Positions 36,772 through 50,000 of a DNA stretch of 64,000 bases are shown here, one piece after another. The stretch is from the NCBI GenBank assembly GCA_023238725.1, contig CM041534.1, positions 25,480,303 to 25,544,302 on the forward strand, in the 5' to 3' direction. The stretch comes from Scortum barcoo. Taxonomy: Eukaryota; Chordata; Actinopteri; Centrarchiformes; Terapontidae. Both the position numbers and the translations under genes were made by a program. Under the pieces are notes generated by a model. That model saw only the letters and a program-made list of their open reading frames with translations, ran no database searches and had not been told where the DNA came from. Within the stretch, counting starts at the first letter, position 1; every line of letters starts with the position of its first letter.

Positions 36772-37363
36772 ATACACATACAAAAGAAAGAGTATCTGGA
36801 GTGTCTGAGCAGAAGGTCGTGTAATCATGTCACCGTGTGGTCAGTGACGTCACCGTGTGGTCAGTGACGTGGAATCAGACTGGCTGTGTTCTCGCGGCGC
36901 TGCGTGTTGTGTTCAGGTGTCTGTGAGTGTGTTGAAATGATTGTTAAGTGTTGAGTCATAGTTTTTCCTCCAGTTTGAACAAACACTTGTGTCTGAAGAT
37001 GAAAATCAGCTGCTGGACCTGTGAGGTTTGTTTCCGGCAGCTCTGTCTCGCCCTCGGAGGCTGGAGGCAGGAGGAGATGGGACGGGAGAGACGTTACTGT
37101 GAAGAGGAAGACCACGACAAGGAGCCAATCAGAGGAAGCTTTATTGTGGCGGGACATCAGAGTTAAAAGTGTGGCAGACTGTTTTCCTCCTCCAGGTGAA
37201 ATAAGACCCTTTGGCGTGTTTCTCACCTGACCAGGCTGTCGTAGACTGAGCTGCAGCCGGGGAGGAGCCACGGCTCGGGGGCGGGGCATCCGGTGGCGGC
37301 GGCGGCCAGCAGCGGGTCGGGGAGGCCGTTCCACGCGGCGGCTGACCAGCCCTTCACACACAT
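34541..37363 (-). CDS. slbp2: Histone stem-loop binding protein 2 (oocyte-type SLBP paralog)
   Basis: SLBP binds the 3' stem-loop of replication-dependent histone mRNAs. The SLBP2 paralog is known from frog oocytes, where it keeps stored histone mRNA silent. The six coding exons are 37363-37227, 36583-36503, 36113-35970, 35492-35322, 35129-34967 and 34708-34541. They join with consistent phases into 287 codons plus stop. The RNA-binding domain spans about residues 97-162: KRRQKQIQYGKNTSGYQNYL, then VPKHLRDPKLHPSTPNKYRK, then YSRRSWDMQVRLWRRALHLWDPP. It keeps the YGKNT block, the TPNK motif (Thr132) and the RRSWD core. SWDMQ rather than SWDQQ, and a C-terminus unlike somatic SLBP, point to SLBP2. 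The C-terminus ends SITDWLRILLEADEAAGEAA plus a short acidic Ala/Gly/Glu repeat. The start ATG (37363) follows two alternative AG acceptors, so an upstream non-coding exon is likely. The frame is intact. Confidence 0.93.
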
Positions 37364-37680
37364 ACACGACCACGGGCTGAAACACAGGCTGAGGACAAAC
37401 ACCCTTAAGAGATCAAAGCTGAGGGTTCACACTGAAACCTGATAAAGTTTATTCAAACCAGACGGATGAAGTCGATGTGTTGATGATGCACACGATGCTC
37501 CCACAATGCACTGCAAGAAGACCCGAGGCAGGTTCAAATGTTTCACTGTAAAAGTTCACTGAAGTGAAGTTTAATTGGAGGGTTTTACATTTATAAAAAA
37601 AAAAAAAGTTTCACTGGACAGGAAGGATGAACAACTGTCATCTGGAAAGAAACTAAAGCTGTCAGACAAACGGAGAGCAG

Positions 37681-38475
37681 GAAAAATACTATATTTAATG
37701 GAGTAAAAATACTACATTTACCTCTGAGATGGAGTAAAAAAAATATACTGAGATGGAGTAAAAACTATATTTACCTCTGAGATGGAGTAAAAATACTATA
37801 TTTACCTCTGAGATGGAGTAAAAATACTATATTTACCTCTGAGATGGAGTAAAATATTTATTTACCTCTGAGATGGAGTAAAAATACTACATTTACCTCT
37901 GAGATGGAGTAAAAATACTACATTTACCTCTGAGATGGAGTAAAAATACTACATTTACCTCTGAGATGGAGTAAAAAAATACTATACATTTACCTCTGAG
38001 ATGGAGTAAAAATACATAAAAATATACATTTACCTCTGAGATGGAGTAAAAATACTATATTTACTGAGATGGAGTAAAAATACTACATTTACCTCTGAGA
38101 TGGAGTAAAAATACTACATTTACCTCTGAGATGGAGTAAAAATACTATATTTACTATACATTTACCTCTGAGATGGAGAAAAAAATACTACATTTACCTC
38201 TGAGATGGAGAAAAAAAATACTACATTTACCTCTGATGGAGTAAAAATACTACATTTACCTCTGATGGAGAAAAAAAATACTATGAGATACTATATTTAC
38301 CTCTGATGGAGTAAAAATACTATATTTACCTCTGATGGAGTAAAAAACATTTACAGAGTAAAAATTCTATATTTACCTCTGATGGAGTAAAATACTATAT
38401 TTACCTCTGATGGAGTAAAATACTATATACCTCTGGAGTAAAAATACTATATTTACCTCTGATGGAGTAAATGTA
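37681..38475. repeat. 31-bp minisatellite
   Basis: About 27 copies of a unit reading GAGATGGAGTAAAAATACTA followed by CATTTACCTCT. Copies on the right lose the GAGA to become CTGATGGAG (28 bp). It lies upstream of the slbp2 coding exons, probably in the 5' intron or promoter region. Nothing else stands out between 38476 and 39760. Confidence 0.95.
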
Positions 38476-39762
38476 TAATAGAAATTCTCAAGTACAAAAT
38501 TGCAGCAAGTGTCACTTGTAGTTTAAGTCTCTTCATTTGCTGAAGAATATTGATCGTATTAACTTGGATCAAGATTTAGAAAAGTCATCAAAAAATGAGT
38601 TTTGTAAAGATGAAAACATTTAATAAATGTTGATTCAGCAGTATTAATTTAATATTCAAACAACCAATAAAATTAAACCCGAAACTATTTCACATAATGA
38701 TGTGTTGTGTTAGAATAATTATTAATGTGTAAATTTGATTTCCATATAATACATTAGTCATCAATGAAGCCGATTTCCCTTCCATTTTTTCCTCTAAATT
38801 TAACCAGCTTCAGTCAGTCAAACGATTCGTTTTTGGCAGAAAGTTTTCACCAATTTTTTTTTTTTTGCTCAAATATTTGATCATGAAAAACAACCATTAA
38901 ACTTTTCTCCAAAGTGAATCGTCAGCTTCTGTAAAAGGAACCATGACGAGTTTACTGACGAACACACGGCAGACAGGTGAGCTCAGGACACCAAGAGGAA
39001 GTCTGTGACAATATTTAAATAAGAGCTCAAGTTGAAGATGAATCAATTTAGAGTCTCAGATTGCGATCAGAAAATGTATTGACACGTCACCTGTCCTGTT
39101 TCAGGACTATAAAAAAAAAAAAAGGTCACAATGTTGATTCATGAGGATTTAAACAGAAATGTACTAAAAAATAAAACACACTAAGCTAATGCACTTCCTG
39201 TTGATACTTCAAAATAAAAGCCAAAGTATTGTTTTTACAGAGAGCTTTTACTGTGAAAAGTAGCCACAGGAAATGTAAGTTGACTAATTAGTTTTAAAAT
39301 GATCAAATTTATATCTAATTAACAATCATTTGGAGATATTTTCGCTGTGAAGGATGATGATTTTCAAATTAAAAGTTAAAAATTCACTCAAAGTTCAAAG
39401 TTTCTATCCAGAGATTTCCCCCGAGGAAAAATAAAGTATTCTGATTCTGATCAGCTACATTGATCCTTCACTTCAAAGCCTCGATGAGCCTTCAGCCCTC
39501 CGTTTGGTCTGCAGGTGAATCTCCACCAATCAGAGAGGACAGCTGCAGCCTCATCGATTCAATCGATCCACATGTGATCAGGTTTCTATCAGCTCTCTCT
39601 CTGGACTCTCTTCAGAAACATTTAGAGACCAAACACGAGGAGCCTCAGCTCTGATGTCACACCTGCAGACAGGTGAGCCAGGTGTGTGTGGTACAGACCT
39701 GGAGGAGAGCAGCGGGCTCTGAGCTGTTTCCACGCGGCTCGTTGACATTTCAACACTTTAAC

Positions 39763-39771
39763 TTTGGCGCC
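39763..39771. promoter_or_regulatory. E2F-type site between slbp2 and zmat2
   Basis: TTTGGCGCC matches the E2F consensus TTTSGCGC. On the minus strand, 90 bp further on, CCTCAG|GTGAGC (donor at 39855-39860) could end a first non-coding slbp2 exon. SLBP genes are cell-cycle regulated, so an E2F site is plausible, but the exon-promoter assignment is an inference. Confidence 0.3.
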
Positions 39772-40064
39772 TTCACTGCAGACGGACAGACGCCATTGTT
39801 CCGCTTTCTCAGCTTTTTAATGAGGTGCACCTGAGGGGGCGGGGCCTGCGGCCGGCTCACCTGAGGACCTCGTCAGTGACGTCATATGGTCACTTCATTG
39901 CTTTATGAGTTCAGTGTATAATATTTATGAATATGTAATACCGCAATATAACATATAATCTGTTTACTTTAGTCAAATTTAATTATACTTAACAGAATAC
40001 ACAGCAGTATTTAAAGTGATGAAAATTATTATATTTTAATGTGTATATTAATATGTGCACAGTG

Positions 40065-40095
<31 letters not shown>

Positions 40096-40193
40096 ACACT
40101 GCTGTATATAAACACTACTGTCGTAAAGCGTCCCTCCAGCTGGAGTGTCGTTTTTTTTTCACGACAGCCGTATTCCGTCAGCGAGTAAACAAC

Positions 40194-43100
40194 ATGGCGT
40201 CAGGCAGCGGGGTGAGTTCCGCTCAGATACTTCTGTTAAAATGAGAATAATTCTCATGTTTTCTGACTCGCATGTTGTTCTCATATTGTCTCAGGAGTGT
40301 GTGTGTGTGTTCATCAAAGCGGCTAAGAGCCCAAACTGACTACGGTTCAAGAGTTTAATACACCGGCGTCTCCGTTAGCAGCTTACGTTAGCAGCTTACG
40401 TTAGCAGCTTACGTTAGTTCAACAACAACAACAACAACAAACTGTTTCCGGTTTATCTCAAAGTTACTGAAGGTTTCCCGTTGTTAGATTACCTTTTATC
40501 ATCTGTTTGATCAGACACGCGAAAGTTTTAGTCAGGCACGTGACCGTTTTAATCAACAATAACGATGCTAACTGTTAGCCTCTCATGCTAACAACAGAAC
40601 TTCCGGACACACTCCTTAAGAATTAAAGCTTCATTAAAAGACAAATTTTAGATTAATTAACATAATTTATTCAGCACCGTTTACACACATAACGTTACAA
40701 TTGAATCAAGTCTACTAGAAAATGATAAGATCATAAAAATTCAAACAGTTTTGTGTTGATCATAATTCCTGCTGTAGTTATTTATTTAAAATCTGAATAT
40801 TTCATTTGAATTAACATAATAACAAGTAACATGGTTCACTGGAGGATTATAATCATTAAAACAGTATTACAGACTTTAAACTGCTCAGACAGATCATCCA
40901 TATATAGATTAATTGGGTAAATCTGTCATTGTCAAGGCTGGATATTTCACAGCTTTGTTCTTAATAACTGACACGAACAGGAGGAGCAACATAAGTCTGA
41001 TAACAAATGGAGAACAACAAACAGCAGAGACGAGCTCGCCGCCGTGTTTGAATCTCCACTTCACTGTCAGCCAGCACGTTTAGAGCTCATGTGACAAATC
41101 AATATGATCTGTTTTTTTGATCCGTCACTTTGACACGATTGAATGATAATAATTATATTAACGTTTATAATACTGTCAGCACATGGTAAAGATGTTTTAC
41201 TGTTATTATGAGTCACTTCACACAGCTTGTTGATGTGCAGGTGAATCAAACAACATGACATATAATGATGTCTTCTTTAATCTGCTTCCTGACTTTATAC
41301 AGAGAAACGATGTTAACGACTGTTTCTTCTTCTCTTGTTTTAGTCGAGTAAGAACGACTTCCGTCGGAAGTGGGACAAAGACGAGTATGAACACCTCGCT
41401 CAGAAACGCCTGGCCGAGGAGAGAGACCGAGAGAGGAGAGATGGTGATGCCCCCATGCTGTCTGTCTGTCTGAGAAACTAAAACCAAACACAGCTTATCG
41501 ATCAGCTGATTGTTAGAATGAACATCAGTTTGACTGACAGATGAACTCTGCCTGTCTCTCTCTCTCTCTCTGCTCTGTCTCTCTGTCTCTCTGCCTGTCT
41601 CTCTCTCTCTCTCTCTGTGTCTCTCTCTCTCTCTCTGTCTCTCAGGAAAAGCAGCTCCTCCCGTTAAGAGAGACCTTCTGCGTCATCGAGACTATAAGGT
41701 CGATCTGGAGTCCAAACTGGGAAAAACCATCGTCATCACGAAGACAACGCCTCAGGCTGAGATGGGCGGGTAGGAAGAGCGAACGGCCGCGAAGTGATGA
41801 GTTAATGAGCATGATGACTTAACGACAGTGACGAGAGTGGCTTGACGACATCGTAAAATTGAACTGAACTAAAACATCAAGGAAACAGATGAGTTTTCAT
41901 CGCCTGAGTCTGTTACCTCGCTCTGATTGGCTGTCGTCTTCTTCTTCTCTTTCAGTTACTACTGTAACGTGTGTGACTGCGTGGTGAAAGACTCGATCAA
42001 CTTCCTGGATCACATCAACGGGAAGAAGCGTGAGTTTACATCTACGAGGCGACTGACAATAAACAACTCTGTGTGTGTGTAACTCTGTGTGTGTGTATAA
42101 TTTTGTATAACTCTGTGTGTGTCTGTGTGCGTATAACTCTGTGTGTGTCTGTGTGCGTATAACTCTGTGTGTGTTAACTCTGTGTGCGTATAACTCAAAA
42201 CTCTGTGTGTATAACTCTGTCGTGCGATAACTCTGTGTGTAATCTCTGTGTGCGTATAACTCTGTGTGCGTATAACGTCTGTCTGTGTCTGTGTGCGTAT
42301 AACTCTGTGTGTGTGTGCTGTGCGTGTGTAACAGTGTGTATAACTCTGTGTGTGTCTGTAAAAGCTGTGATAACTCAGTGTCTGTTCAGGCTGTAACTGT
42401 GGTAAAAGTGAACACTGTGTGCCAACACTGTGTAAAAGGCCACAGTAACACTCTGTGTGTGTGTGCTACAGAATACTGTGTAAAAGTGTGAATACGCTCA
42501 GTGTAAAACAGTGTAACACTTCAGTGTGTGTGCGCTGTGTGTGTGCGTAACACTCAGGTGTGTGTGCTGCTGTAACACTCTGTGTGTGTCTGTGTGCGCA
42601 GACCAGAGGAACTTGGGCATGTCGATGCGAGTCGAAGCGTTCGTCTGCTCTGGATCAGGTGAAGAAACGTTTTGAGGTGAACAAGAAAAAGATGGAGGAG
42701 AAGCAGAAGGAGTACGACTTTGAGGAGCGAATGAAGGAGCTGCGGGAGGAGGTGAGGAGGGAGGCGCCCCCTGCTGGACAGGAAGTGGACACCCTGATGC
42801 TCATTAATATCATTAATATCTTTCTAATCTTTATCGGCTAACATCTCCCCATGCAGCTGACAGTGAAACCTCCACAGACAAAACTTTTTTAGAGGAGTCA
42901 TTTGGATCAATTAACCGCAGTTAATCCAGTTTGTACAACGCTCGTTCTGCACGTACACAGAAATAAACAATCTCAGTTTAAAACAGCTCGACAAGGTGAA
43001 AATAAAATAAACACAATATGATAAACATTTAAGTGATAAATATATATAAATATATATATACTGACAATAAAACGTGAGAAATAATAACTAACACGTAGAC

Positions 43101-43786
43101 AGTAAGACAACAGTGTTGAAATAAATGTGATTTACTGAGAGCGATTTGTGATGACGGTTTGAGAGTTTTAGTGAAAACTAAAGAGCAGAGGTTCACTAGT
43201 GAATGTTTAGAAATACCTAGATTATTGAAGGGACATGTAAAGGGTTAACTCCAGTGAACTAAACTGACTTTTAGTCCTTTAAAATGTCTTAAACACAGTT
43301 TTAATAAAAGGTCTTAAAGTATGAAACTGTTTGAAGTTCAGATTTTCGGACAGCATTGGAGTGTTTAGTCTCTGAGTCAGAGAAGAAGAATTTCCAGTCT
43401 GTCTCGTTAAGACAGCAGCTCGGTGGTTTATGGAAAAAGGAAAGTCGAGTTTAATGACGAAAGACTAATAAGAGAATAACGATAATCTGGTGTTTTAAAT
43501 CCTGGAAATCCTTTTATCTTCACGTTTGGTTTTCCATCATAAGTTCTTAAATGTTCTTAGGTCTTAATTTAATGAAACGTCTGAAATGAATTTAGTTTGG
43601 TGCAGTTTGATCTGCTGAACAGGAAACGTATGCGTTTGACAGGAGGAGAAGGCGAAGGCCTACAAGAAGGAGAAGCAGAAGGAGAGGAAGCGGCGGGCAG
43701 AGGAGGACGTGGACTTGGAGGAGGACGACGAGATGGCAGCTGTGATGGGCTTCTCAGGCTTCGGCTCGTCCAAGAAGAGTCACTGA
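40194..43786 (+). CDS. zmat2: Zinc finger matrin-type protein 2 (spliceosomal Snu23 homolog), one frameshift as read
   Basis: ZMAT2 is the vertebrate homolog of yeast Snu23, a U4/U6.U5 tri-snRNP / B-complex splicing factor in the nucleus. The exons are 40194-40211 (MASGSG only), 41344-41443, 41646-41769, 41956-42029, 42602-42751 and 43643-43786. Conserved marks are DFRRKWDKDEYEHLAQKRL, VKRDLLRHRDYKVDLESKLG, KTIVITKTTPQAEMGGYYCN, the U1-type finger C84-x2-C87-x12-H100-x5-H106, KKRFEVNKKKMEEKQKEYDF, and the terminus AAVMGFSGFGSSKKSH. Exon 5 breaks frame near 42634: GTCGAAGCG reads as GTC GAG CG in orthologs, so one A is extra, and the next codons carry one residue more than expected. Removing one base gives 202 residues, close to the human 199. 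An AATAAA lies at 44130. Introns 2 and 4 hold (CT)n and degenerate GTGTGT tracts. Confidence 0.95.
42764..42777 (-). promoter_or_regulatory. CTCF-type motif in zmat2 intron 5
   Basis: The minus strand reads CCAGCAGGGGGCGC, matching the CTCF core consensus, 12 bp inside intron 5. Confidence 0.4.
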
Positions 43787-44129
43787 AGCTCTGCAGGCGA
43801 CTCGGCAGGGACGACCGCCACAAACCAGGACAGGAAACTGGTCTCTACTGCGCCCCCTGTCGGCTGGAGTTTAAGAGCAGGAGGAGACTCTGAAGACGGG
43901 AAGGAGGAGTCCTGCTGCAGCCCTGCTTCAGACTTTTAACCTGAAGATATTCTTTGTTTTTATCTGCAAACAGGCTCTTATTTTGGTAGTGCCACCCATC
44001 CCTGTCAGCTGTGATAAGATTTAATTCAGCAGCTTCCTGTTGGAGGTCAAAGGTGAGACAGGAAGTGTCTCAGAGGAGTTGAAATGTTTGGCTGAGTGAG
44101 ACGCTGTCAGACTGACAGAAATGAGACCA

Positions 44130-44135
44130 AATAAA
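44130..44135 (+). terminator. Polyadenylation signal of zmat2
   Basis: AATAAA lies 344 bp after the zmat2 stop codon and is followed by a GT-containing stretch. Confidence 0.55.
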
Positions 44136-46560
44136 GTGCACCAGTTTATTTAAGTTGAGACGTTCAGAAACTTCATCGTTTCTCCTTCACACAGAAACAC
44201 TTTTAACAAGTTCAAATAAAACGTTTCAGTCCAAGTTTCTCCAGAAATGATCCCTTTATCTAAAATCTGACTGTAGTTAACTTTTTAAATCAAGAATTCT
44301 ACATTCAAAAATCCAAAGTTACTTCCTGAATTTTAAATTTCAACAAGCTGAATGTCAACTTGTTAAGTTTGTTTTTGACACAAGGAAGGAGAAGAGACTT
44401 TTTGTTCTGTTTGTTTGTTGGGAAATATTCAGATTTTAATAAACAGTTTTCTTTCTAATTGGTCGTCTTTTATCAGCTGTCAGCGAATGCATCACTGGAA
44501 ACACACTGACGGAGAAAATTCCTGCAGGAAAGTGACACTCCAGAAGTGAAAGAAAATCCCAAAGTTAACGAATTTAAAGCTTCTGGTTTACAGTTGAGTT
44601 GAAAAAGACAAACTGAAATCTCATTTAGAGTCTATTCATCAATTTACCGCAACTATTAAAGTAATCAACTACTTAAGAAAAAGGGTCCAAAAGAAATGAT
44701 TTCACCTCTCAAATGAACATTTTCTAGTTTCCTTCATCAGTAAACTGAGTATCCGTGGGTTTTTAATTTAGATTCTGATTGTATGGATCAAACTAGCAAT
44801 TGATTAATCACTAGTGAAAATGATCATTAATCTGATTAGAAGCTGCTGCATTAAGATTTCACTTCACTAAAAGGGCTCCAAATGGGTGTCCACATACTTT
44901 TGGCCAGATGAGGATGTCACATTGATGTTGAATCGTTTGATATAAAATCTTGTTGGGTTTAAATTACAGGCTGCAATTAACACTTCCATTTTTGATTAAA
45001 CTGCTGATTATTCTCTGGATTATTATTGATTAATGGATAAATGTTTGATTCACAACATCCCAGAGCGCGAGGTGATGTCTGCAAATATTTTATCTGATCA
45101 AACATCAGTTTGCTGCGTCAAACCAACAGATAAGATCTTTGGCTTTTTCTTTGGTGTGTTCATAGTTTGAATAAATGTGAAACAGAGACGCTGCTGAAAG
45201 CTTTGAGATGTTCGATGATGTCAGCGGCTGTTCTGGTTTGAAGGAAGTCGAGTTGCAGCCCGAAACCAGGTTTGATCAACAGGAAGAAGAAGAGGAAGTT
45301 TGCTGTCTTTAATGACCGAGAGGCCTGCAGCACAGGAAGTATTCAAACTGTCCAACCTTTATTGTCCACAGAAAACAGGCAGGGACAAGAACAAACAACA
45401 AACACGTAAACTTTATTTATTCACGACAGATTACATTTATTTATGTTCAGTTTAACCTCAGTTACCATGGCAACGTGAACTTTAACACGTTTCATTTCTT
45501 CATTCAGTCGATATCAGATTACAGTAACTAAAAACATTTACTGTAGTACAAACTTTATCAGAGTATCTCCATTTTATGCCTCCTTCTACTTCGACTCCAC
45601 CTCGGGGGGGAAACACTGTTGTTTTCCTCGTCAGACTCATCAGAATACTTCACTTTTCTCCAGGAGGAAATTTGCTGAGTGTTTATGTGACGGCCGTCGT
45701 TACTTTGCAGGTTAAAATCCAGCACGTTAACGTCTTTGACTCTGCATGGAGGATATAAGTAGATAAATGTAAATTAAAGAGAGCTGATTGTGAAAATGAG
45801 ATTTTTATGGACATCGCCTGAATCTGAAACCACATTTTTCTATTTGCATTTTCACGCTGCAGCGGCGCCGTTACCTTCAGCTGTGACCACTTCTGCATGT
45901 GGAGATTTATTTTTGTATCTGCGCTCCCAGAATGCACCTCTCCCATCAGACTGCATGCGTCTGACTCATCGAGCAGAAGTCCGGCCTTTAAAATCCACCT
46001 GCAAGCTGATTCGCCTCCGAAGCTTTGTCTGTTGGCGTCCGTGCTGATATCAGATCAGTGTCATGACACCCAGTCATGTGACATCACGGGTGACATGACT
46101 GACAAAGGAGGAAGGAGATAAGAGTTTTTCCTCTGACACTCTTAAAAAACACAAACTAAAATAGAAAAGTGGAAAATAAAAGAGTTAAAAAGTTCAGGTC
46201 TTACAGTCGGAGTGTAAACTGACTGCTGCAGCTTTAATCCACACAGATTAATAATGAATGAATATAAACACCTCATATTATTTTCTATGATACGACAGAC
46301 GTGAGTGCAGAAACAAGAAATGAAGTACAAGTACCTTCACACTGTACTCAAATAAAGTACTTGTACTCAGTTACTTCTTCATCAAACTTTGTTCAGACGT
46401 TGCAGTTCGACAGAATCAAGCTGATCTGAGTTCAGCCTGCTGATTTTTAACAGTGTTTCTCGCCAGCCAAGCTGCAGCGAGTGGGTGCAACTGCAGCATC
46501 TGTTCCTCTCTGTGGTCAGACGGGGGGGAGGAGGATGCTGCCTTCATGCCCCCCCCTGCA
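44136..46560. other. Intergenic stretch with repeat remnants
   Basis: No exon is supported here. Around 44882-44915 the phrase GTGTCCACATACTTTTGGCC resembles a terminal piece of a fish mariner-like DNA transposon, but only about 30 bp match. At 45540-45690 and 46320-46380 there are partial copies of the AGTACATTTACTC-type teleost repeat (TATCTCCATTTTATGCCTCC; GTACTTGTACTCAGTTACTT). Confidence 0.45.
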
Positions 46561-46564
46561 GAGT

Positions 46565-46574
46565 CACTTCCTCT
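46565..46574 (-). promoter_or_regulatory. PU.1/ETS-type site in the lcp2 promoter
   Basis: The minus strand reads AGAGGAAGTG, the core preferred by PU.1 and related ETS factors of blood cells. It lies about 190 bp upstream of the first lcp2 splice donor, in line with haematopoietic expression of SLP-76. Confidence 0.4.
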
Positions 46575-46649
46575 GAGAGGGAGGGAGAGAGAGAAGAAAA
46601 GAGAGGTGAAGAGATAGAGAGACGCAGACGTATATAGAAAGAGAGAGCG

Positions 46650-46757
46650 ACAGAAAGAAGGAAGCCATTTTGGTTCCTCACTGGCATGTCTGCCTGCACT
46701 GAGTTTTCTTCTTTCTGCTTTCTTGGTGTGGAAAGACTCGCAGAGAGACAGAAAGTG
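46650..46757 (+). other. Probable non-coding first exon of lcp2
   Basis: The purine-rich stretch ends GAAAGTG|GTAAGT at 46757, a strong donor. An acceptor such as CTGCAG at 46986-46991 or TTCAG near 47043 could join it to the ATG exon. The 5' boundary is a guess. Confidence 0.4.
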
Positions 46758-47073
46758 GTAAGTTGATTTGAGGAAGTAAAACTTTCTGAAGACAGTCGGC
46801 AGTTATTTAAGTTTCTGTGAGTTTTTCAGAGAAGTTTGGTTTTACGTTTTGTTCGAAAGAGTGTTGAGGGAGGAGGCCCATCCGTCCATCCCTCAGAGAG
46901 TCAAACGGTGGACAGACTGAAGAGGAGCAGCCGGTAAAATCAGCCTAACGCCCGGCGAGGCTGTGAGGGTGAAAAGTGAACTTCAACTGCAGGCCTCCGT
47001 GGCTCAGATGGTGGCCTGTTGTTGTTAGAGCACCAGGCTTCAGTTTGACATCGGCCGGACACGAGGACGCAGG

Positions 47074-50000
47074 ATGAGCTCCGACCGAGTGCCGTCCAGG
47101 TCGGAGGTGATGGGGTGGAGCCCGCAGCAGCTGGCAGACTACCTGAAGAGGGTGAGCAACACTCTTTCTTCCTCTCAGAGATCCTTTTGTTTTTCTGTGA
47201 GCAGCTTTTAAATCACATCCGTCCAAAGGACTTGCTCGTGAGGAAGAATAAAGTTAGTCTCTGTCTCACGTTCTGCTTCGGTGTCAGTCAGTAACAAGTC
47301 GTCCCAAAAGAGACGAGCTTTGTTGACAGGCAGAGAGTCCAAGATGGAGTCAGACGGAGCCACAGGAGCTCCTCAGAGGCCTGCTCGGTTTCCTCTGATC
47401 GACTGAAGATGTTCCCCCTCAGCGAGGGAGGGACGAAGCAACGCCTCAGGAAACAAACTTCTGTACCACAGTTCGAAAACAACAAAACGTAAACAGCTCT
47501 AACTAAAGTTAAAAGCATGAAGCCGCCGTCGTGTTGATTTGACTTTAATACGATTCTCCTCTGAGCAGTCGACAGTCTGCAGCGTTTTAACATTTAAACT
47601 GCTGCTCAACATCAACATGATGCTACAACAGCAGCAGCTGGATCAGGTCTGTGACAGACTCAGCAGGACAGAGACCTCAGGGGGGCGCCAGAGAGCTGAA
47701 GGGGGGCAAAGATCCTGCAGGAGGTGAATTAGAGTCAAACTCTGAGTCCTCCTCAGAGTCCAGGCTGAGTCACATCTGAACTCATCAAACACATGTTGAA
47801 TCCTTCAGTGTGACCTCACTTCCTGAGGATATCATCATCTCTGATGTCCCTCCACAATAAAGCTCCAGAAACCAGCTTCCTGTTGACACTGATCAGTCTG
47901 TCAGGGATCAGTGATGTCTGTCTGAACATGATCCACTCATTTAGGTTTATATTTTTACCAGTATGAATGATTTGATCTTTTTCCTGGTCAGTTTTCCAAA
48001 TCGCTCTAAATAAACTCCTGTGAGCCTCAGCCAGTCAGAGATGTAGATCAAAGCGATCGATTTAATGAAGCCACTGATTGTTTGGTTAATCTTTACCTTC
48101 AGACTAAGCACTGCACTGCACTGACTAAGCTTGTTTATGGTGCCCGAAGTAGTTTTAGTAGTAGCATCAGTAGTAGTAGTAGTAGTAGTATTAACATATT
48201 TTTTATCCTACAAGTTGTTTTGTTGTATTTTCTTGTGAAGATTAAAAACATAAAATGATTTTATACTTTGAAACACAAAGTTAAACTGCAGCAAGTGTTT
48301 GAATGTGGAGCAGCATGAGGACATGACGTGAAGCTCAACTCAACCGATGTTTTCATCCACACAAACTTTATTCTGCAACAGCTGGAGGACCTGCAGACAT
48401 TTAGAGGTGTTGGAGTTAGACTGTAATCTTCATATGCTTGAAGAGGAGTCAATACAAATAAGACTATATCATCTGCATAAAAACTGAAACCGAGTTCATT
48501 TAAATGTGTTAAATTAAAGCAAATAAGACAAAGATCACGTCACATTTATTTCAAACTCCATAACCAGCAGGTTTATGTGACAGGAAGACGCTGCCATGTG
48601 TGAACGAAACAAGGACAGGAAAACCACAACAACCATAACCGAGGACAGCAACCAAACAGAGACCGAACCACATGACTGAACAACAACCGATCAACAGCAC
48701 AACCATAAACAACAACAGCACAACAACAAACACAACAACAACTAAACAACCAAACAACAACCAAACCACAACCAAAACAACAACCAAACAACAACCAAAC
48801 CACAACCAAACAACAACCAAACAACAACCAAACAACAACAAACAAACAACAACCAAACAACAACCAAACAACAACCAAACAACAACCACAACAACAACAA
48901 CAACAACAACCACACAACAACTAAACAACCAAAAACCAACCAAACCACAACCAAACAACAACCAAACAACAATCAAACAACAACCAAACAACAACCACAC
49001 AACAATAAAACAACAACCACACAACAACTAAACAACAACCAAACCACAACCAAACGACAACCAAACAACAATCAAACAACAACCAAACAACAACCAAACC
49101 AACAACCAAACAACAACCACACAACAACTAAACAACAACCAAATCACAACCAAACAACAACCAAACAACAGCCAAACAACAACAAAACCAACAACCATAA
49201 CACAACAACCACACAACAACTACAACAACTAAACAACAACCAAACCAACCAAACAACAATAAAACAACAACCACACAACAACCAAACAACAACCAAACCA
49301 CAACTAAACAACAATAAAACAGTGAAACAACAATCAAATGACAGAAACAACAACCAGAGACCAAAGCACAACATGAACCATGACTGTACAACAACCAAAT
49401 AACAGACACATGACAAAACAACACCCAAACAACCAAATAACAGAAACACGACTAAACAACAAAAAGTCATGGTAGTGGAGTGAGGAGGAGGAGGAGGAGA
49501 GTTAGGAGTTAGGGAGGTGGGTAAGGAGGGATGAAGGGATAGAGAGAGCTGGAGAAGGAAAAGAGTCATTAAAACATCCAAGAAGAGCTCATTAAGAAGA
49601 GACAGGATAAAAAACAGGGGCAGATAAACAAAGATGGAGGTGGGGCAGGAAACAGGAGGTGAAGTAAGTTGCAAAGCACCTTTAGGTGGTAAGTCCAGAA
49701 TAACACCCTCACTGACACCAGTTTTGAATGTTTTTAATATATATTTTTTTTTATGTTTTCAATGTTTTTTAATGTTTTTGCTATTTTACTATTGTTATGT
49801 TTCCAGTGTTCTTAATATTTCAAAATATTTTATGTTTTTAAGATTCTTAATTTTTTTACCCCATGTTTTCAATGTTTTTTAAGGTTTTTAATAGTTTGTT
49901 GTGTTTTTAATATTTGTAATGTTATTGATGTTTTTAATATTTTCAGTGTTTTGGATGTTTTTAATATTTTTGGATGTGTGTGTGCAGATGAATCTGTCCG

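Noticed and set aside
39460..39654. 64-codon plus-strand frame (SIDPHVIRFLSALSLDSLQK)
   Set aside because: It looks mildly protein-like, but it has no splice context, no recognisable family, and lies in the presumed slbp2 upstream region.
44882..44915. Mariner-like inverted-repeat end (GTGTCCACATACTTTTGGCC)
   Set aside because: Only about 30 bp are recognisable with no matching second end, so it is mentioned within the intergenic entry and not called as an element.
48551..49674. Long minus-strand frames rich in Val, Leu and Cys that look like membrane proteins
   Set aside because: They read the AACAACCAAAC minisatellite in reverse; there is no non-repetitive core.
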